The notes: generated by a model not told the origin, from the sequence alone. Shown: positions 1-9,094, counted from the first letter of the stretch. The stretch: 64,000 nucleotides of DNA from Runella salmonicolor (GCF_024158025.1 NZ_JAMZEL010000006.1:124001-188000); one strand, 5' to 3'. Program-made: numbers and translations.

Positions 1-57
1 AAATTTGGTATTATCAATTTCTTCTTTATTTTTGATATAAATATTTCAGCATTAACG

Positions 58-267
58 ATGAATGAACTCATTTTTGTAGTAGAAGAAGACCCCGAAGGAG
101 GATATACCGCGCGTGCTTTAGGAGAAAATATCTTCACTCAAGGAGAAACAATGCAGGAGTTGAAAGAAATGATAAGAGATGCTATTGCGTGTCATTTTGA
201 TTCACCAGATTTGGCACCTAAAGTTATTCGCCTGCATTTTGTGAAAGAAGAAATTTTTGCGCTCTAA
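58..267 (+). CDS. hicB: HicB-like antitoxin, short form
   Basis: Predicted antitoxin of a type II HicBA pair, 69 residues. The N-terminal pattern (acidic strand, EGGYTARALG, then an alpha helix with MQELKEMIRDAI) is the partial RNase H-like fold of HicB, which in the family binds and neutralises HicA. The protein ends after this fold: I see no C-terminal helix-turn-helix or ribbon-helix-helix, so autoregulation by DNA binding would need another route. Its TAA stop directly abuts the hicA ATG, implying translational coupling. Order is antitoxin first. The promoter is probably outside the window. Database entries for such short HicB proteins are sometimes misnamed 2-oxoisovalerate dehydrogenase subunit. 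Confidence 0.8.
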   Translation: MNELIFVVEEDPEGGYTARALGENIFTQGETMQELKEMIRDAIACHFDSPDLAPKVIRLHFVKEEIFAL

Positions 268-510
268 ATGAAAATTCCGAGAGACATAACAGGGGCAGAA
301 CTTGTCAGATTGTTGAAAAAATTAGATTATGAGGTAGTTCGACAAACAGGTAGTCACATCCGAATTCGTACCGAACTGAAAGGCCAACATCAAGTGACGA
401 TTCCTAATCATATTCCCATAAAAATTGGAACGCTTAACGCTATATTGAATAACATTTCTTCTCATTTTGGATTAACAAAAGAACAACTTATTGCAATTTT
501 GTTTGGGTAA
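268..510 (+). CDS. hicA: HicA-like toxin (YcfA family mRNA interferase)
   Basis: 80-residue HicA family protein. In the family this small double-stranded-RNA-binding-domain fold cleaves mRNA and arrests translation. The hallmark segment RQTGSHIRI, with the predicted catalytic His30, is present, as is the N-terminal TGAELVRLLKKLDY helix that precedes it in HicA proteins. It starts immediately after the hicB stop codon with no gap. The length is typical for the family and nothing looks broken. The next gene begins 16 bp downstream but is unrelated. Confidence 0.87.
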   Translation: MKIPRDITGAELVRLLKKLDYEVVRQTGSHIRIRTELKGQHQVTIPNHIPIKIGTLNAILNNISSHFGLTKEQLIAILFG

Positions 511-526
511 ATGCCCTCTATAACCT

Positions 527-1723
527 ATGATTTCTTCCCTACGACAAGCTTACAACGCTGCTTTTAGCGATGAAAAATACAATGAATTCATCAAAGGTAT
601 TCAGGCCGATTGGCCCGGTCAATTGGAGTTTCGAGTGGCAGAAACCCCCGTTTTTGTGCCAGCAGGCCTTAAAAACAAATTGATTGAAGCGGGAGAATCT
701 TTTATTGATGTGATTGTTGGGCCTCATTATAAAGCCAAGACCCAGCACGCTATCCCGCCAGGGCAATTTGTGCCGCACGAAAATGACCATGCTTCATTTT
801 TGGCCATCGACTTTGCCGTTTGTAAAGATGAAAACGGTGAGTTGATGCCTCAATTGATTGAGTTGCAGGGGTTCCCGTCTATTTTTGGGTTTCAGACCTA
901 CGTGACCGAGAAGTTCCGTGATTACTTTCCTGTTCCGGCCGAGTTTAGTAACTATTTTAGTGGTATATCTAATCAGGCAGAATACATTGCTAAGTTGAAA
1001 GCCGTGATTTTGGGGAATGAAAACCCCGAAAATGTGATTTTATTGGAAATTTATCCGGAGCAGCAAAAGACCCGTATTGACTTTGCCGTGACCGAGGCCT
1101 TGTTGGGTGTAAAAGCCGTTTGTTATACTAAAATAAAAAAAGTAGGCCGTCAGCTTTTTTACGAGAAAGACGGCCAGACCATCGAAATCAAGCGCATCTA
1201 CAATCGACTTATTTTTGATGATTTAACCAATTTTCCTGACCTTCAAACTGAGTTTGACCTCACGGATGATGTTGACGTGACGTGGGTAGGACACCCCAAC
1301 TGGTTTTTTAGAATCAGTAAGTATACACTTCCGTATTTGAAAAGTCCTTATGTACCAGACACCCATTTTTTGAGTGAATACAGCGATGATTTTCCCGAAG
1401 ATTTAGAAAACTACGTGCTGAAACCCCTTTTTTCCTTTGCAGGGAGTGGCGTAAAAATCCACGTTACGCGTCAGGATATTGAGGAAGTAACCGACCCCGA
1501 AAATTGGATTTTACAACGAAAAGTAACGTATGAGCCGGTCATTGAAGCGCCAGATGGGTTGGTGAAATGTGAAATCAGAATGCTCTATGTTTGGGAAGAT
1601 AATTCCCCACGTCCACAGCTATTGACGAGCCTAAGTCGACTGAGTAGAGGCGAAATGATTGGTGTAAGATTCAATAAAGATTTTACTTGGGTAGGCGGAA
1701 GTACGTGTTTTTATCAACCTTAA
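527..1723 (+). CDS. ATP-grasp-like protein of unknown function
   Basis: 398 residues, cytoplasmic (no signal peptide or membrane segment). I do not recognise a named family. The C-terminal third resembles an ATP-grasp nucleotide-binding lobe: YVLKPLFSFAGSGV at about residues 304-317 looks like the lysine plus glycine-rich loop, WILQRKV follows as the base-binding strand, and CEIRML at about 351-356 has the E-x-R metal-ligand arrangement. The final GVRFNKDFTWVGGS segment resembles the N-terminal end of such lobes rearranged. The N-terminal half has no recognised motif. It may ligate a carboxylate to an amine, but the substrate is unknown. It starts 16 bp after hicA and a small hairpin lies 23 bp after its stop. 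Confidence 0.6.
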   Translation: MISSLRQAYNAAFSDEKYNEFIKGIQADWPGQLEFRVAETPVFVPAGLKNKLIEAGESFIDVIVGPHYKAKTQHAIPPGQFVPHENDHASFLAIDFAVCKDENGELMPQLIELQGFPSIFGFQTYVTEKFRDYFPVPAEFSNYFSGISNQAEYIAKLKAVILGNENPENVILLEIYPEQQKTRIDFAVTEALLGVKAVCYTKIKKVGRQLFYEKDGQTIEIKRIYNRLIFDDLTNFPDLQTEFDLTDDVDVTWVGHPNWFFRISKYTLPYLKSPYVPDTHFLSEYSDDFPEDLENYVLKPLFSFAGSGVKIHVTRQDIEEVTDPENWILQRKVTYEPVIEAPDGLVKCEIRMLYVWEDNSPRPQLLTSLSRLSRGEMIGVRFNKDFTWVGGSTCFYQP

Positions 1724-2179
1724 TGGGGGAGTGAAGTCGGTACAATATCCCCTTTTTCAGGGGATTGAATCTTCCTGATGTTTTGACTTTTTAAGTATCA
1801 ATCAGTACATTTGTGCAGGTATTTGAAGGTATCTGCACTAATTGCGAATGGAACGTTTAGTCAAAAAAAAATAGAAAGTAAAAATATCCCCAAAAAAGGG
1901 TGATTTGTGGAATTATTCCAATGCGCAAATTTGTACTTTCTGTTGTTGAGCCATCATTCATATATTCTGCCCGAATCGGCTCAGGAGCTTAACCTAAACA
2001 ATCACTCCCTTGCTTTTTTGTAGATACAACTAACAAAAATCTATTTTAGTGGTTTTTTGATTGAATAACCGCAATCGCCTTTTTCGCTTTTTGCTTAAAA
2101 GGAGTAGGTTGCTTTTAGATGTATACCTTAGTTTACCGTTTTTAATTTTCATTTTATCAACTCTAACAAATCAAATTGC
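1724..2179 (+). other. Gene-free gap: promoter and long leader of SusCD pair 1
   Basis: 456 bp without a convincing gene. It contains a 7-bp-stem hairpin (1747-1765), a consensus Bacteroidota promoter (1783-1813), an inverted repeat GTGCAG-N14-CTGCAC (1813-1838) at the likely transcript start, and AT-rich sequence up to the susC ATG. The transcript leader would be about 360 nt. I found no tRNA or obvious riboswitch motif. Confidence 0.6.
1783..1813 (+). promoter_or_regulatory. Consensus Bacteroidota promoter (TTG-N20-TACATTTG)
   Basis: TTTTG with TTG at 1783-1785 is followed after 20 bp by TACATTTG at 1806-1813, matching the Bacteroidota -33/-7 consensus (TTTG, then TAnnTTTG) in sequence and spacing. 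Transcription would begin near 1819. The first downstream gene is the susC homologue at 2180. Confidence 0.7.
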
Positions 2180-5100
2180 ATGAGACACACTTTACGTATT
2201 AGCTTGTGGATGCTGGTATGCTTGTCGTTCGTTGCCGTAAGGGCGCAGGACAAGGTCGTGACTGGAAAGGTCACCTCATCCGAAGAGGGTGCCGGGCTAC
2301 CGGGCGTTTCGATTACGGTAAAAGGTACCACGCGCGGTGCCAACTCCGACGCCGAAGGGAATTATCGTATTTCTATCCCTGACAATGCCACGCTGGTATT
2401 CAGCTTTGTCGGATTTTCTCCTTTGGAGGAAAAAGTAAACGGACGTTCGGTGATTAATGTTCAACTGGCACAGGATACCAAAACACTGAGCGAGATTGTG
2501 GTAACGGGTTTTGGTTCACAAATCAAGCGCGAATTGACGGGTAACATCGCTCAGGTAAAAGGAAAAGACATTGAAAATATGCCTACCCCAACCGTAGATG
2601 CCGCTTTGCAAGGAAAAGCCGCTGGGGTGTTTATCAATTCAGGTTCGGGTAAATTAGGCCAAGCCGTAACAGTGCGCGTTCGCGGAAACTCCTCTATCAG
2701 CGCTAGCAGTCAGCCGCTGTACGTAGTAGACGGAACGCCTATCACTACGGGAGACTTCGGTAACTACGGCGGTGAAACCAACGCTTTAGCGGATATAAAT
2801 CCAAACGATATTGAATCTATCGAAGTATTGAAAGATGCCTCTGCGGGGGCAATCTATGGTGCCCGTGCCGCAAACGGGGTGGTGTTGATTACCACCAAAC
2901 GCGGTAAGGCAGGAAAAACCAATATCTCCTTCAATTTACAAACCGGCTCTGCCACTGCCGCCCGTCGTTTGCCTTTCCTTAATTCTGAAGAATTTATTTC
3001 TTTTTATAAGCAAGCGGCTGGATACCGGGACCGTTTGGCCAATATTGATCCAAATGACCCAGATTCTTTTACTCAGTCTATCTTTGGAGCAGGCGGATTC
3101 TTGGATTATTACAGTTATGGTACCTACGGAACTCCCCAACAAGCCGATGTAAACTGGCAAGAACAGGCGTTTCAAAAAGCACCGATGCACCAGGCTGATT
3201 TGCAGTTGAGCGGTGGGAATGATAAAACACGATTCTTTATTTCAGGTCAATACTTAGACCAAACGGGAACGATTATTGGTAACCGATTGAAGCGTATGTC
3301 GGGTCGCTTAAACCTTGACCACCAAGCCAACAACTGGCTTTCGGTCGGTTTGACGATGAACTTGGCCCGTACCGAAAATCAACGTTTGCCCGATGATAAT
3401 GCCTTCTCTAACCCATTGCAGATGGCGGCATTGACACCGCTGACGCCGTTTCTGGATCCCAACACGGGTCTTCCAGCGGGTACGCCTCCGGGGGATATTA
3501 ACATTCCTTTGTACTACAACCCGATTATTTCAATCAACTACGCCAAATTTGTGGCAACGTCTATTCGTAACCTTACGAATGGTTATTTGCAGGCCAACAT
3601 TTTTAAAGGCTTGAAATTCCGCAGTGAAGTAGGGGTTGACTTATTAAACCAACAGGAAGAAGGATATTTCCAGAGCCAAACTGTGCGTAACCAAACCCGT
3701 GCCACCAACGGTATCGGTGCCAACTACGGTACGTTTGTGACCAACTACAATACCAATAATTTCTTTGCGTACGACAATAGTTTCGGCCAACACGGAATCA
3801 GTGCTACGCTGGGGATGTCGTATCAACAATCGCAGACCAAGACCAACTTCGTCGAAGGTACGCAGTTTCCGTCAAACTCCTACCAGCGGATTGCCAGTGC
3901 TGCCACGAAATCTGACGGTAGTAGTACCGAAACAAACTTCCGTTTCTTGTCTTATTTTGCCCGCGCCAACTATAAATTTGCCGACAAATACTTACTCTCG
4001 GCCAGTGCACGTATCGACGGTTCTTCACGTTTCGGGGCCAACTCACGCTACAGTTTCTTCCCTGCGGTGTCGGTGGGATGGGTGTTGTCGGAAGAGAATT
4101 TCCTAAAGAATAATACTGTCATCAGTTTCTTGAAAGCCCGCGCTAGCTACGGTGGAACAGGTAACTCAGAAATCGGTAACTTCCCACAATTAGGCCTGTT
4201 TCAGGGTGATGCAGGGTACGCAGGTGCGGCAGGTCAGCGGCCTTCACAAATCGGAAACCCTGATTTGAGATGGGAAACAACCTATCAAACTGACTTTGGT
4301 ATTGACTTTGGAATTCTTAACAACCGTATCAACGGTGAAATTGATTACTACGTTAAAAATACCTCTGGGTTGTTGCTGAACGTAAACATTCCTGCCACCA
4401 CTGGTTTTGTAAGCCAAGTGCGTAACGTGGGTAAGTTGGAAAACAAGGGCTTTGAATTTGTGGTAAACACCCAAAATTTTGTGGGTAAATTTAAGTGGAA
4501 TACGTCATTCAACTGGGCCAACAATAGAAACAAAGTGACTGATATTCAGGGTCAAGTCATTGAAGGCGGGATTCGTAACATGAACCGCGTGGTGGAAGGC
4601 CAGCCCATCGGGGTGTTTTATACGGTTGAATATGCCGGCGTAAATCCTGATAACGGTGATGCCTTGTTTTACAAAAATACCACCGGCACCGACGGCTCGG
4701 TTGACAGAACAACGGTAACCAACTCGGGTTATAACTCTGCTCAGCGCGTAGTGGTTGGAAACCCCAACCCCAAATTTATCGGAGGAATTACCAACTCTTT
4801 CTCTTACAAGGGCATTGATTTGAGCGTATTCTTCAACGGAGTTTATGGCAACCAAGTTAACTTTTATGGGGTAGGTCAGTATTCGTCGGCCAACGGTATT
4901 TATGAAGATAACCAAACCAAAGACCAGTTGAACGCTTGGACTCCAGAAAATCGTAACACCGACGTTCCAGAGGCGCGTTATCTGCGTGGCAACGGAAACC
5001 AGGCATCAAGTCGCTACATTTTTGATGGTTCGTATCTTCGTCTTCGTACGGCTACATTGAGCTATACACTGCCAACGAGCCTTGTCAATCGTGTAAAACT

Positions 5101-5275
5101 GGAAAGAGTGAAGGTCTATGTTTCGGGAATGAACTTAGCAACCTTTACCAATTACAAGGGTTGGGATCCTGAAGTAAGTGCCGATAGCTTTACCAGCAAT
5201 TTTGCCATTGGTAACGATTTCTATACGCCGCCTCAGCCACGTACCATTTTGTTTGGTATCAATATTGGTTTGTAA
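2180..5275 (+). CDS. SusC/RagA-family TonB-linked outer-membrane transporter (pair 1)
   Basis: 1031-residue outer-membrane beta-barrel that, with its SusD partner, imports oligosaccharides or peptides using TonB energy. Signal peptide at residues 1-22 (ending VRA), carboxypeptidase-regulatory-like domain at about 26-100 (GAGLPGVSITVKGTTRGANSD), TonB plug at about 105-235 with the SusC signatures YVVDGTPI and GAIYGARAANGVVLITT, then the barrel to a C-terminal strand ending in aliphatic residues. The partner gene begins 27 bp downstream. No adjacent anti-sigma, ECF sigma factor or hybrid sensor gene is present, and no polysaccharide-degrading enzyme is next to it, so the substrate cannot be inferred. 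Confidence 0.93.
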   Translation: MRHTLRISLWMLVCLSFVAVRAQDKVVTGKVTSSEEGAGLPGVSITVKGTTRGANSDAEGNYRISIPDNATLVFSFVGFSPLEEKVNGRSVINVQLAQDTKTLSEIVVTGFGSQIKRELTGNIAQVKGKDIENMPTPTVDAALQGKAAGVFINSGSGKLGQAVTVRVRGNSSISASSQPLYVVDGTPITTGDFGNYGGETNALADINPNDIESIEVLKDASAGAIYGARAANGVVLITTKRGKAGKTNISFNLQTGSATAARRLPFLNSEEFISFYKQAAGYRDRLANIDPNDPDSFTQSIFGAGGFLDYYSYGTYGTPQQADVNWQEQAFQKAPMHQADLQLSGGNDKTRFFISGQYLDQTGTIIGNRLKRMSGRLNLDHQANNWLSVGLTMNLARTENQRLPDDNAFSNPLQMAALTPLTPFLDPNTGLPAGTPPGDINIPLYYNPIISINYAKFVATSIRNLTNGYLQANIFKGLKFRSEVGVDLLNQQEEGYFQSQTVRNQTRATNGIGANYGTFVTNYNTNNFFAYDNSFGQHGISATLGMSYQQSQTKTNFVEGTQFPSNSYQRIASAATKSDGSSTETNFRFLSYFARANYKFADKYLLSASARIDGSSRFGANSRYSFFPAVSVGWVLSEENFLKNNTVISFLKARASYGGTGNSEIGNFPQLGLFQGDAGYAGAAGQRPSQIGNPDLRWETTYQTDFGIDFGILNNRINGEIDYYVKNTSGLLLNVNIPATTGFVSQVRNVGKLENKGFEFVVNTQNFVGKFKWNTSFNWANNRNKVTDIQGQVIEGGIRNMNRVVEGQPIGVFYTVEYAGVNPDNGDALFYKNTTGTDGSVDRTTVTNSGYNSAQRVVVGNPNPKFIGGITNSFSYKGIDLSVFFNGVYGNQVNFYGVGQYSSANGIYEDNQTKDQLNAWTPENRNTDVPEARYLRGNGNQASSRYIFDGSYLRLRTATLSYTLPTSLVNRVKLERVKVYVSGMNLATFTNYKGWDPEVSADSFTSNFAIGNDFYTPPQPRTILFGINIGL

Positions 5276-5302
5276 TATCCTCTCTAAAACGACTTTCAGA
5301 AA

Positions 5303-6676
5303 ATGAATAGACTATTCAAATATAGCTTTTTAACCGCTGCGGCCATGACGCTGTTGAGCGGTTGCGACCAAAAACTCGATGTAGCACCCACTCAGAGTAT
5401 TGATGATGTGGCTGCTTTGAGTACTTCCAAAGACGTTGAAGTGACCCTGATTGGTTGCTACGACGGTATTCAGGATGGTGATGTGTACGGGGGCGCTTTT
5501 CAGTACGTAGCCGATTTATACGGTGATGCTGGAGAAATTCGTTTTGGCGGTACTTTTGCCAACTTATTAGAAATCTTTGATAAGCAGTTAACAACCGCCA
5601 ACTCAACCGCCAGCACTACGTGGATTGACACTTACAATGCCATCAACCGTTGTAACAATGTATTGTCGGCGTTGGATAAGGTAGAAGAGGCCAAAAAGGC
5701 CCGTATCGAAGGAGAAGCGCGTTTTATTCGCGGGGCTTTGTACTTTGAACTGGTACGCCTTTATGCCAAAACATGGGGTGATGGCGACAATGCCGCCAAT
5801 CCAGGGGTACCACTTGTGCTTGAGCCTACGCGCAGCGTAACCGATGCTGATTATAGAAAACGTAACAGTGTGGCCGAAGTGTATGCTCAGGTATTGGACG
5901 ATTTGACCAAAGCCGAGAATTTATTGCCCGCTTCCAACACCATCTACGCCACCAAAAATGCCGCCGCTGGTATGTTGGCCCGGGTGTATTTGCAGCAGGG
6001 AAATTATGCCTCTGCCCGCGACGCCGCCAATCGCGTCATCACTTCTGGTCGTCAGCGTTTGGTAACTCCTTTTAGTTCTTTGTTTTATACATCTTTGAGA
6101 AACGGTGGCGCAAACCCCGCAGAATATATTTTCTCAACGACCGTAACCGCCCAAGATGGTGCCAATAGCCTCAATACGTTTTTTGGGGTGACAGTAAGTG
6201 CAATTCCAGGTACCGCAGGTCGCGGTGATTTTCGTATTTTGCCCGCTCACCGTGCCCTTTATGGAGCAGGAGATACCCGAGGAGAATTTTTTGTTACTCC
6301 CCCAAGCAACTTAACGTATACCCAAAAGCACCTAGATCGTTTTGGGAATGTGCCAATCATGCGTTTGGCGGAGATGCATTTGATTCGTGCCGAAGCTAAT
6401 TTCCGCCTTGGTACTACCGTGGGAGCGGCTCCTTTGGCAGATATCAATGCGATTCGTGCCAGAGCGGGTGCAACGGCTTTAACCGAGGTGACCATTGCTG
6501 ATATTTTGAAAGAACGCAAGTTGGAACTGGCCTTTGAAGGGCACACATTGCACGATATTAAGCGTTTGAAAGGAAAAGTGGGTGCGTTGGACTTCAACAG
6601 CCCGCGCTTGATTTTCCCGATTCCGCAACGTGAAATAGATGCAAATAAGCAATTGACGCAAAACGTGGGTTACTAG
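5303..6676 (+). CDS. SusD/RagB-family outer-membrane lipoprotein (pair 1)
   Basis: 457-residue surface lipoprotein that caps the adjacent SusC transporter and binds the substrate. Lipobox LLSGC places the lipidated cysteine at residue 21. The NRCNNVLSALDKVEEAKKARIEGEARFIRGALYFELVRLY segment is the classic SusD TPR-like region, and the C-terminal RLAEMHLIRAEANFRLG and ILKERKLELAFEGHTLHDIKRLK blocks are the conserved RagB/SusD tail. It starts 27 bp after the susC stop and is clearly co-transcribed. A 12-bp-stem terminator follows 33 bp after the stop. Confidence 0.92.
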   Translation: MNRLFKYSFLTAAAMTLLSGCDQKLDVAPTQSIDDVAALSTSKDVEVTLIGCYDGIQDGDVYGGAFQYVADLYGDAGEIRFGGTFANLLEIFDKQLTTANSTASTTWIDTYNAINRCNNVLSALDKVEEAKKARIEGEARFIRGALYFELVRLYAKTWGDGDNAANPGVPLVLEPTRSVTDADYRKRNSVAEVYAQVLDDLTKAENLLPASNTIYATKNAAAGMLARVYLQQGNYASARDAANRVITSGRQRLVTPFSSLFYTSLRNGGANPAEYIFSTTVTAQDGANSLNTFFGVTVSAIPGTAGRGDFRILPAHRALYGAGDTRGEFFVTPPSNLTYTQKHLDRFGNVPIMRLAEMHLIRAEANFRLGTTVGAAPLADINAIRARAGATALTEVTIADILKERKLELAFEGHTLHDIKRLKGKVGALDFNSPRLIFPIPQREIDANKQLTQNVGY

Positions 6677-6709
6677 AAACCGCCCCACGGTTTTGTTATT
6701 CTTAAAAAC

Positions 6710-6741
6710 AAAAAACCTTCGGCCTTGGTCGAAGGTTTTTT
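6710..6741 (+). terminator. Rho-independent terminator after SusCD pair 1
   Basis: Perfect 12-bp stem (AAAAAACCTTCG / CGAAGGTTTTTT) with an 8-nt loop and a terminal T run. It lies between the susD stop and the aminotransferase start and separates the two transcription units. Confidence 0.85.
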
Positions 6742-6762
6742 GTTGATATTTGCAGCTGAAAA

Positions 6763-8031
6763 ATGGAATTCTCAATGACCAACGCACTTTCTCACCGACA
6801 ACAGCTTTTTTATAACCACCTCGCCCAAACCTCCGATTTTCCGTTGGCACTGGACATCGAACGGGCCGAGGGAATCTATTTATACGGTCAAAACGGCCAA
6901 CGCTACATCGACATGATTTCGGGGATTGCCGTCAGCAACGTGGGGCATCGGCACCCAAAAGTATTGGAAGCTATTCATAATCAGTTGGATAAATACCTGC
7001 ATTTGATGGTGTATGGCGAATACATCGAAACCCCGCAGGTCAAACTGGCCGAAGCGTTGGTTGAAACCTTGGCAGGACTCAAAACCCTGCCAAGGTTCCG
7101 GTCATTAGATAATGTCTATTTCACTAACTCTGGCACCGAAGCCGTGGAAGGAGCCATGAAGTTGGCCAAGCGTTTTACCGGACGTTCCGAAATTATTTCC
7201 TGTTTTAATGCCTACCACGGCTCTACGCAGGGCGCGTTGAGTTTGGCGGGGGCGGAATTTTTTAAGCGGAGTTTTCGGCCTTTATTACCTGATATTCGTC
7301 ATATTCAGCACGGGATACTCGAAGATTTGGACAAAATTACGACCCGTACGGCAGCGGTGATTATTGAGGTGATTTCGGGAGAAGCGGGCGTGCGCGTACC
7401 CACCGAAGCCTACCACCAAGCCCTCCGAAAACGTTGCGACGAGACAGGCACGCTCCTGATTTTTGATGAAATTCAAACGGGTTTTGGCCGAACGGGTACC
7501 TTCTGGGCGTTTGAACACTACAACGTGGTGCCTGATGTGCTTTTGTGCGCCAAAGGCATGGGCGGTGGTATGCCCATCGGAGCCTTTATTGCGTCCAAAG
7601 AAATCATGTCTGTTTTTAAAAATAATCCTATTTTGGGGCATATAACCACTTTTGGCGGGCATCCAGTGAGTTGCGCGGCATCGTTGGCCACGTTGGAAGT
7701 AGTGCAGGACATTTTGTATGGAACACAGAAAAACGAAGAAACCGAGGGATTGAGCGTTAATCAGAAAGGAGATTTGATAAAAAGCTTGTTGGTTCATCCA
7801 AAAATAAAAGAGATACGCGGCAGGGGGCTGATGTTGGCGGTGGAGTTTGAATCTTTTGACGTATTGAAACCCGTCATCGACCGGGCCATTCAAAACACCC
7901 AAAACGGCGGTGGCGTTATCACGGATTGGTTTTTATTTTGTGATAATTCTATGAGGTTGGCGCCACCTTTGGTTATTTCTGAAGCGCAGATTCGCGAAGC
8001 CTGCGCGATAATTTTGGAAGCGATTGATTAA
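6763..8031 (+). CDS. Class III PLP-dependent aminotransferase (acetylornithine/ornithine type)
   Basis: 422-residue fold-type I aminotransferase that moves an amino group from an omega-amino donor to 2-oxoglutarate. Family motifs: TNSGTEAVEGAMKLAKR (phosphate binding), the LLIFDEIQTGFGRTG block with Asp235 for the pyridine nitrogen, and LCAKGMGGGMPIG with the Schiff-base Lys264. The sequence is closest to acetylornithine or ornithine aminotransferases, but the exact substrate cannot be assigned. A second ATG four codons in (6775) is an equally good start. dapA follows 87 bp downstream with its own -7 element, so a shared role in amino-acid synthesis is only suggestive. Confidence 0.88.
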   Translation: MEFSMTNALSHRQQLFYNHLAQTSDFPLALDIERAEGIYLYGQNGQRYIDMISGIAVSNVGHRHPKVLEAIHNQLDKYLHLMVYGEYIETPQVKLAEALVETLAGLKTLPRFRSLDNVYFTNSGTEAVEGAMKLAKRFTGRSEIISCFNAYHGSTQGALSLAGAEFFKRSFRPLLPDIRHIQHGILEDLDKITTRTAAVIIEVISGEAGVRVPTEAYHQALRKRCDETGTLLIFDEIQTGFGRTGTFWAFEHYNVVPDVLLCAKGMGGGMPIGAFIASKEIMSVFKNNPILGHITTFGGHPVSCAASLATLEVVQDILYGTQKNEETEGLSVNQKGDLIKSLLVHPKIKEIRGRGLMLAVEFESFDVLKPVIDRAIQNTQNGGGVITDWFLFCDNSMRLAPPLVISEAQIREACAIILEAID

Positions 8032-8041
8032 CAAATTTTGA

Positions 8042-8049
8042 TACCTTTG
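8042..8049 (+). promoter_or_regulatory. -7 element TACCTTTG upstream of dapA
   Basis: TACCTTTG matches TAnnTTTG and is followed by GC. TTG triplets upstream lie at 15 and 25 bp rather than the ideal 19-21, so the -33 element is weak. It would give a leader of about 63 nt to the dapA ATG. Confidence 0.5.
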
Positions 8050-8118
8050 CAGCGAAAGTCGTGACCCGATTTTTAACCTCCACCAATCTCAATTAATAAC
8101 TAACGGAAAAAGTACCCA

Positions 8119-9003
8119 ATGGACACCAGATTTTTAGGCGTAGGCGTTGCGCTTGTGACCCCTTTTGACGCTAACCACGACATTGATTTTCCTGCTCTCC
8201 AAAAACTCCTTCACTTTGTAAGCGATAGTGGCGTTAACTACCTTGTGGTACAGGGTACTACGGGAGAAACATCGACCACCACCGCACAGGAAAAACTCGA
8301 TTTGCTGAAGTTTGTGCAGGAAAACAACCCTAAAAAGCTCCCCATTGTGTATGGGTTGGGAGGAAACAATACCCGCGCAGTGCTGGAAACATTCAAACAA
8401 ACAGATTTGACGGGCGTCGATGCAGTTTTGTCGGTATGTCCTTACTATAACAAACCTTCGCAAAAAGGGCTGATTGCGCATTTTACGGCCATTGCTGACG
8501 CAAGCCCCGTGCCCGTTTTTCTGTACAATGTACCCGGACGAACGGTGGTCAACATGAAGGTAGAAACCATCGCTGAATTGGCAAAGCACCCAAACATCAT
8601 CGGTATCAAAGATGCGTGTGGAAATTTTGACCAGTACATGGAACTCGCCAGCGAATGTCCGAGTGATTTTCTCTTGATTTCGGGAGACGATAACCACGTA
8701 ACACCGATGGTAAGCGTGGGTTGGAGAGGGGTTATTTCGGTGATTGCCAATGCATTCCCGAAAGAATTTACCGAAATGACCTGGCACGCCATTGAAGGCC
8801 GCATGGAAGAAGCCGCCGCGATTCAGTACCGTTTTCTGGACATGGATGCACCGTTGTACGCTGAGTCTAACCCCGTAGGAATCAAAAAGTGCCTCGAAAT
8901 CAAAGGCATTTGCAGCAGTGAGGTCCGTTTGCCGTTGGTCAAAGCGTCAGACGAACTGGGGGTTACGCTGAAAGCAATTATGGAAAAAGAAGGGCTGATC
9001 TAA
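8119..9003 (+). CDS. dapA: 4-hydroxy-tetrahydrodipicolinate synthase
   Basis: 294 residues, the normal length for DapA. It condenses pyruvate with aspartate semialdehyde in the first committed step of lysine and diaminopimelate (peptidoglycan) synthesis in the cytoplasm. Seen: GVGVALVTPFD N-terminus, VQGTTGETSTTT substrate loop, SVCPYYNKPSQKGL with the catalytic tyrosine, VPGRTVV, and GIKDACGNF with the Schiff-base Lys164. N-acetylneuraminate lyase relatives are possible on fold alone, but the TTGE loop and overall match favour DapA. It ends just before a strong bidirectional terminator. Confidence 0.93.
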   Translation: MDTRFLGVGVALVTPFDANHDIDFPALQKLLHFVSDSGVNYLVVQGTTGETSTTTAQEKLDLLKFVQENNPKKLPIVYGLGGNNTRAVLETFKQTDLTGVDAVLSVCPYYNKPSQKGLIAHFTAIADASPVPVFLYNVPGRTVVNMKVETIAELAKHPNIIGIKDACGNFDQYMELASECPSDFLLISGDDNHVTPMVSVGWRGVISVIANAFPKEFTEMTWHAIEGRMEEAAAIQYRFLDMDAPLYAESNPVGIKKCLEIKGICSSEVRLPLVKASDELGVTLKAIMEKEGLI

Positions 9004-9023
9004 GCTCTGTGACATTGATATAC

Positions 9024-9062
9024 AAAGCAAAAGCGCGAGACCCAGTCTCGCGCTTTTGCTTT
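9024..9062. terminator. Bidirectional terminator between dapA and the M14 peptidase gene
   Basis: Long near-perfect hairpin: arms AAAGCAAAAGCGCGAGAC and GTCTCGCGCTTTTGCTTT around a 3-nt loop, with A and T rich ends usable from either direction. It lies between convergent genes. Confidence 0.82.
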
Positions 9063-9065
9063 AGA

Positions 9066-9094
9066 GTGGGCAGGTTTTGAGAAACCTGCCCCAC
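9066..9094. repeat. Second intergenic hairpin, REP-like
   Basis: Arms GTGGGCAGGTTT and AAACCTGCCCCAC with a TGAG loop and one extra C. It sits 4 bp after the terminator hairpin and resembles the dispersed GGGCA...TGCCCC hairpins near 50.2 and 60.8 kb in its stem end, although not in its loop. Confidence 0.5.

Noticed and set aside
7285..7902. Minus-strand open frame inside the aminotransferase gene
   Set aside because: Shadow frame; the plus-strand protein has clear family motifs.
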